A stretch of 64,000 nt of DNA from Rhodobacteraceae bacterium KLH11 (GTDB lineage: Bacteria; Pseudomonadota; Alphaproteobacteria; Rhodobacterales; Rhodobacteraceae), in assembly GCA_000158135.1 (NCBI GenBank), contig DS999532.1:510618-574617 (forward strand). Direction: 5' to 3'. The notes below the pieces were generated by a model. That model worked only from the letters and a program-made list of their open reading frames with translations. It was not told where the DNA came from and did no database searches. The first letter of the stretch is position 1; each line of letters opens with the position of its first letter. The position numbers were made by a program, and so were the translations under genes. Shown here piece by piece: positions 63,353-64,000 of this stretch.

Positions 63353-64000
63353 GATGCTTGCTCCGTCCGGCCCATGATTTCCTCTTCCATCTCCCAAATC
63401 ATCGACAGGATTTCGTCCCGTGTTTCGGCAAAGCCTTCGGATTTCTTCACGTCACGCAGATCCGCATTCACACCGCGCTCGGCAAAAGGCAGGTTATATT
63501 CCTTGTGGATACGTCCGGGGCGCGGAGCCATCACGATCAGGCGTTCACCCAGCAGCAATGCCTCTTCCACCGAATGCGTGATCAGGATGATTGTCTTGCC
63601 GGTCTCTTTCCACAGCTTCAGAACCAGCCCCTGCATCTTTTCACGCGTCAGCGCATCCAGTGCGCCAAGCGGCTCGTCCATCAGGATCACATCCGGTTCG
63701 TTTGCCAGACAGCGCGCCAGTGCAACCCGCTGCTGCATACCCCCCGACAGTTCATAAACCGCTTTCTCCTTGAAGTCCTGCAACCCAACGACCTCAAGCA
63801 GATGATCTGATATCTTGTCCCGTTCCGCTTTGGGCACACCCTTCATGCGCGGCCCGAAATCCACGTTTTCGCGCACATTCATCCATTCGAAAAGCGCGCC
63901 TTTCTGAAACACCATGCCGCGTTCCGCATCAGGGCCTTCAACCACATGTCCGTTCAACTCGATCCGCCCCGAGGTCGGCGCGAGAAAACCCGCTACGATG
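63349..64000 (-). CDS. tauB: Taurine-type ABC transporter ATPase (TauB family), 5' end beyond window
   Basis: The frame stays open to the right edge, so the N-terminus and Walker A lie outside. Visible are GFLAPTSGRIELNG, VEGPDAERGMVFQKGALFEW (Q-loop), signature LSGGMQQR, Walker B VILMDEPLGALDALT and the H-loop ITHSVEEALLL. The GPDAERGMVFQ form is close to TauB. The C-terminal tail is longer than in E. coli TauB. It is the upstream partner of the permease, with overlapping stop and start. Confidence 0.85.
   Translation of the reverse strand, partial: IVAGFLAPTSGRIELNGHVVEGPDAERGMVFQKGALFEWMNVRENVDFGPRMKGVPKAERDKISDHLLEVVGLQDFKEKAVYELSGGMQQRVALARCLANEPDVILMDEPLGALDALTREKMQGLVLKLWKETGKTIILITHSVEEALLLGERLIVMAPRPGRIHKEYNLPFAERGVNADLRDVKKSEGFAETRDEILSMIWEMEEEIMGRTEQAS

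Overview
The window looks like chromosome of a marine Rhodobacteraceae (Roseobacter-group) alphaproteobacterium. This is inferred from gene content: a taurine-type ABC transporter, a large glycine-cleavage operon, PutA with a separate Lrp-type regulator, a C39-like type I secretion system and phosphonate-gene remains. GC content is high by eye and most genes are tightly packed. No rRNA, tRNA, CRISPR array, intact insertion sequence or prophage was seen.

Layout. (1) 1-2182: end of a ThDP-dependent acetolactate-synthase-like gene, translationally coupled to an aldehyde dehydrogenase. (2) 2298-6362: an envelope protein that joins a glycosyltransferase-like region to an alginate-lyase domain, and a divergent UDP-HexNAc 6-dehydrogenase. 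(3) 6633-21444: a surface-protein secretion block with two sets of type I secretion inner-membrane components, a TolC-like outer membrane factor, a SapC-family protein and two probable secreted substrates. One substrate is a beta-propeller/RTX protein with a dockerin-like tail. The other is a BapA-like Ig-repeat adhesin with what looks like a cohesin-type domain. (4) 21504-24101: OmpR-type regulator and hybrid PAS kinase. (5) 24277-28192: an Mla/MCE lipid-transport operon whose ATPase gene is broken by a one-base frameshift. (6) 28196-30744: a membrane-anchored glutamate-synthase-family enzyme and a crcB pair. (7) 30775-35704: a second kinase/regulator pair, divergent from a hydrolase and a methyltransferase across a dense operator region. 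(8) 35855-39334: truncated haemoglobin plus soluble class III cyclase, facing a membrane-bound cyclase. (9) 39335-42945: a decayed region with phosphonate-gene fragments, one intact DUF1045 gene, a small membrane protein and a frameshifted hypothetical gene. (10) 42946-50073: aconitase B, PutA and PutR. (11) 50119-61178: a long same-strand glycine/serine C1 cluster, glyA-lpd-lipA-agcS-usp-gcvT-gcvH-gcvP, followed by a GlxA-type regulator. (12) 61325-64000: XRE-cupin regulator and a taurine-type ABC permease and ATPase that runs off the window.

How the genes work together. Region 3 appears to build and export an extracellular matrix or adhesion layer. If the cohesin-like and dockerin-like calls hold, the two divergently encoded secreted proteins could bind each other outside the cell. 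Region 11 gives a complete route from imported glycine to methylene-THF and serine, with its own lipoate synthase and dihydrolipoyl dehydrogenase. With the neighbouring taurine-type importer and proline oxidation genes, this suits a heterotroph that uses small nitrogen-containing organic solutes.

All functional calls come from reading motifs, domain order and gene context by eye. No database search was run.
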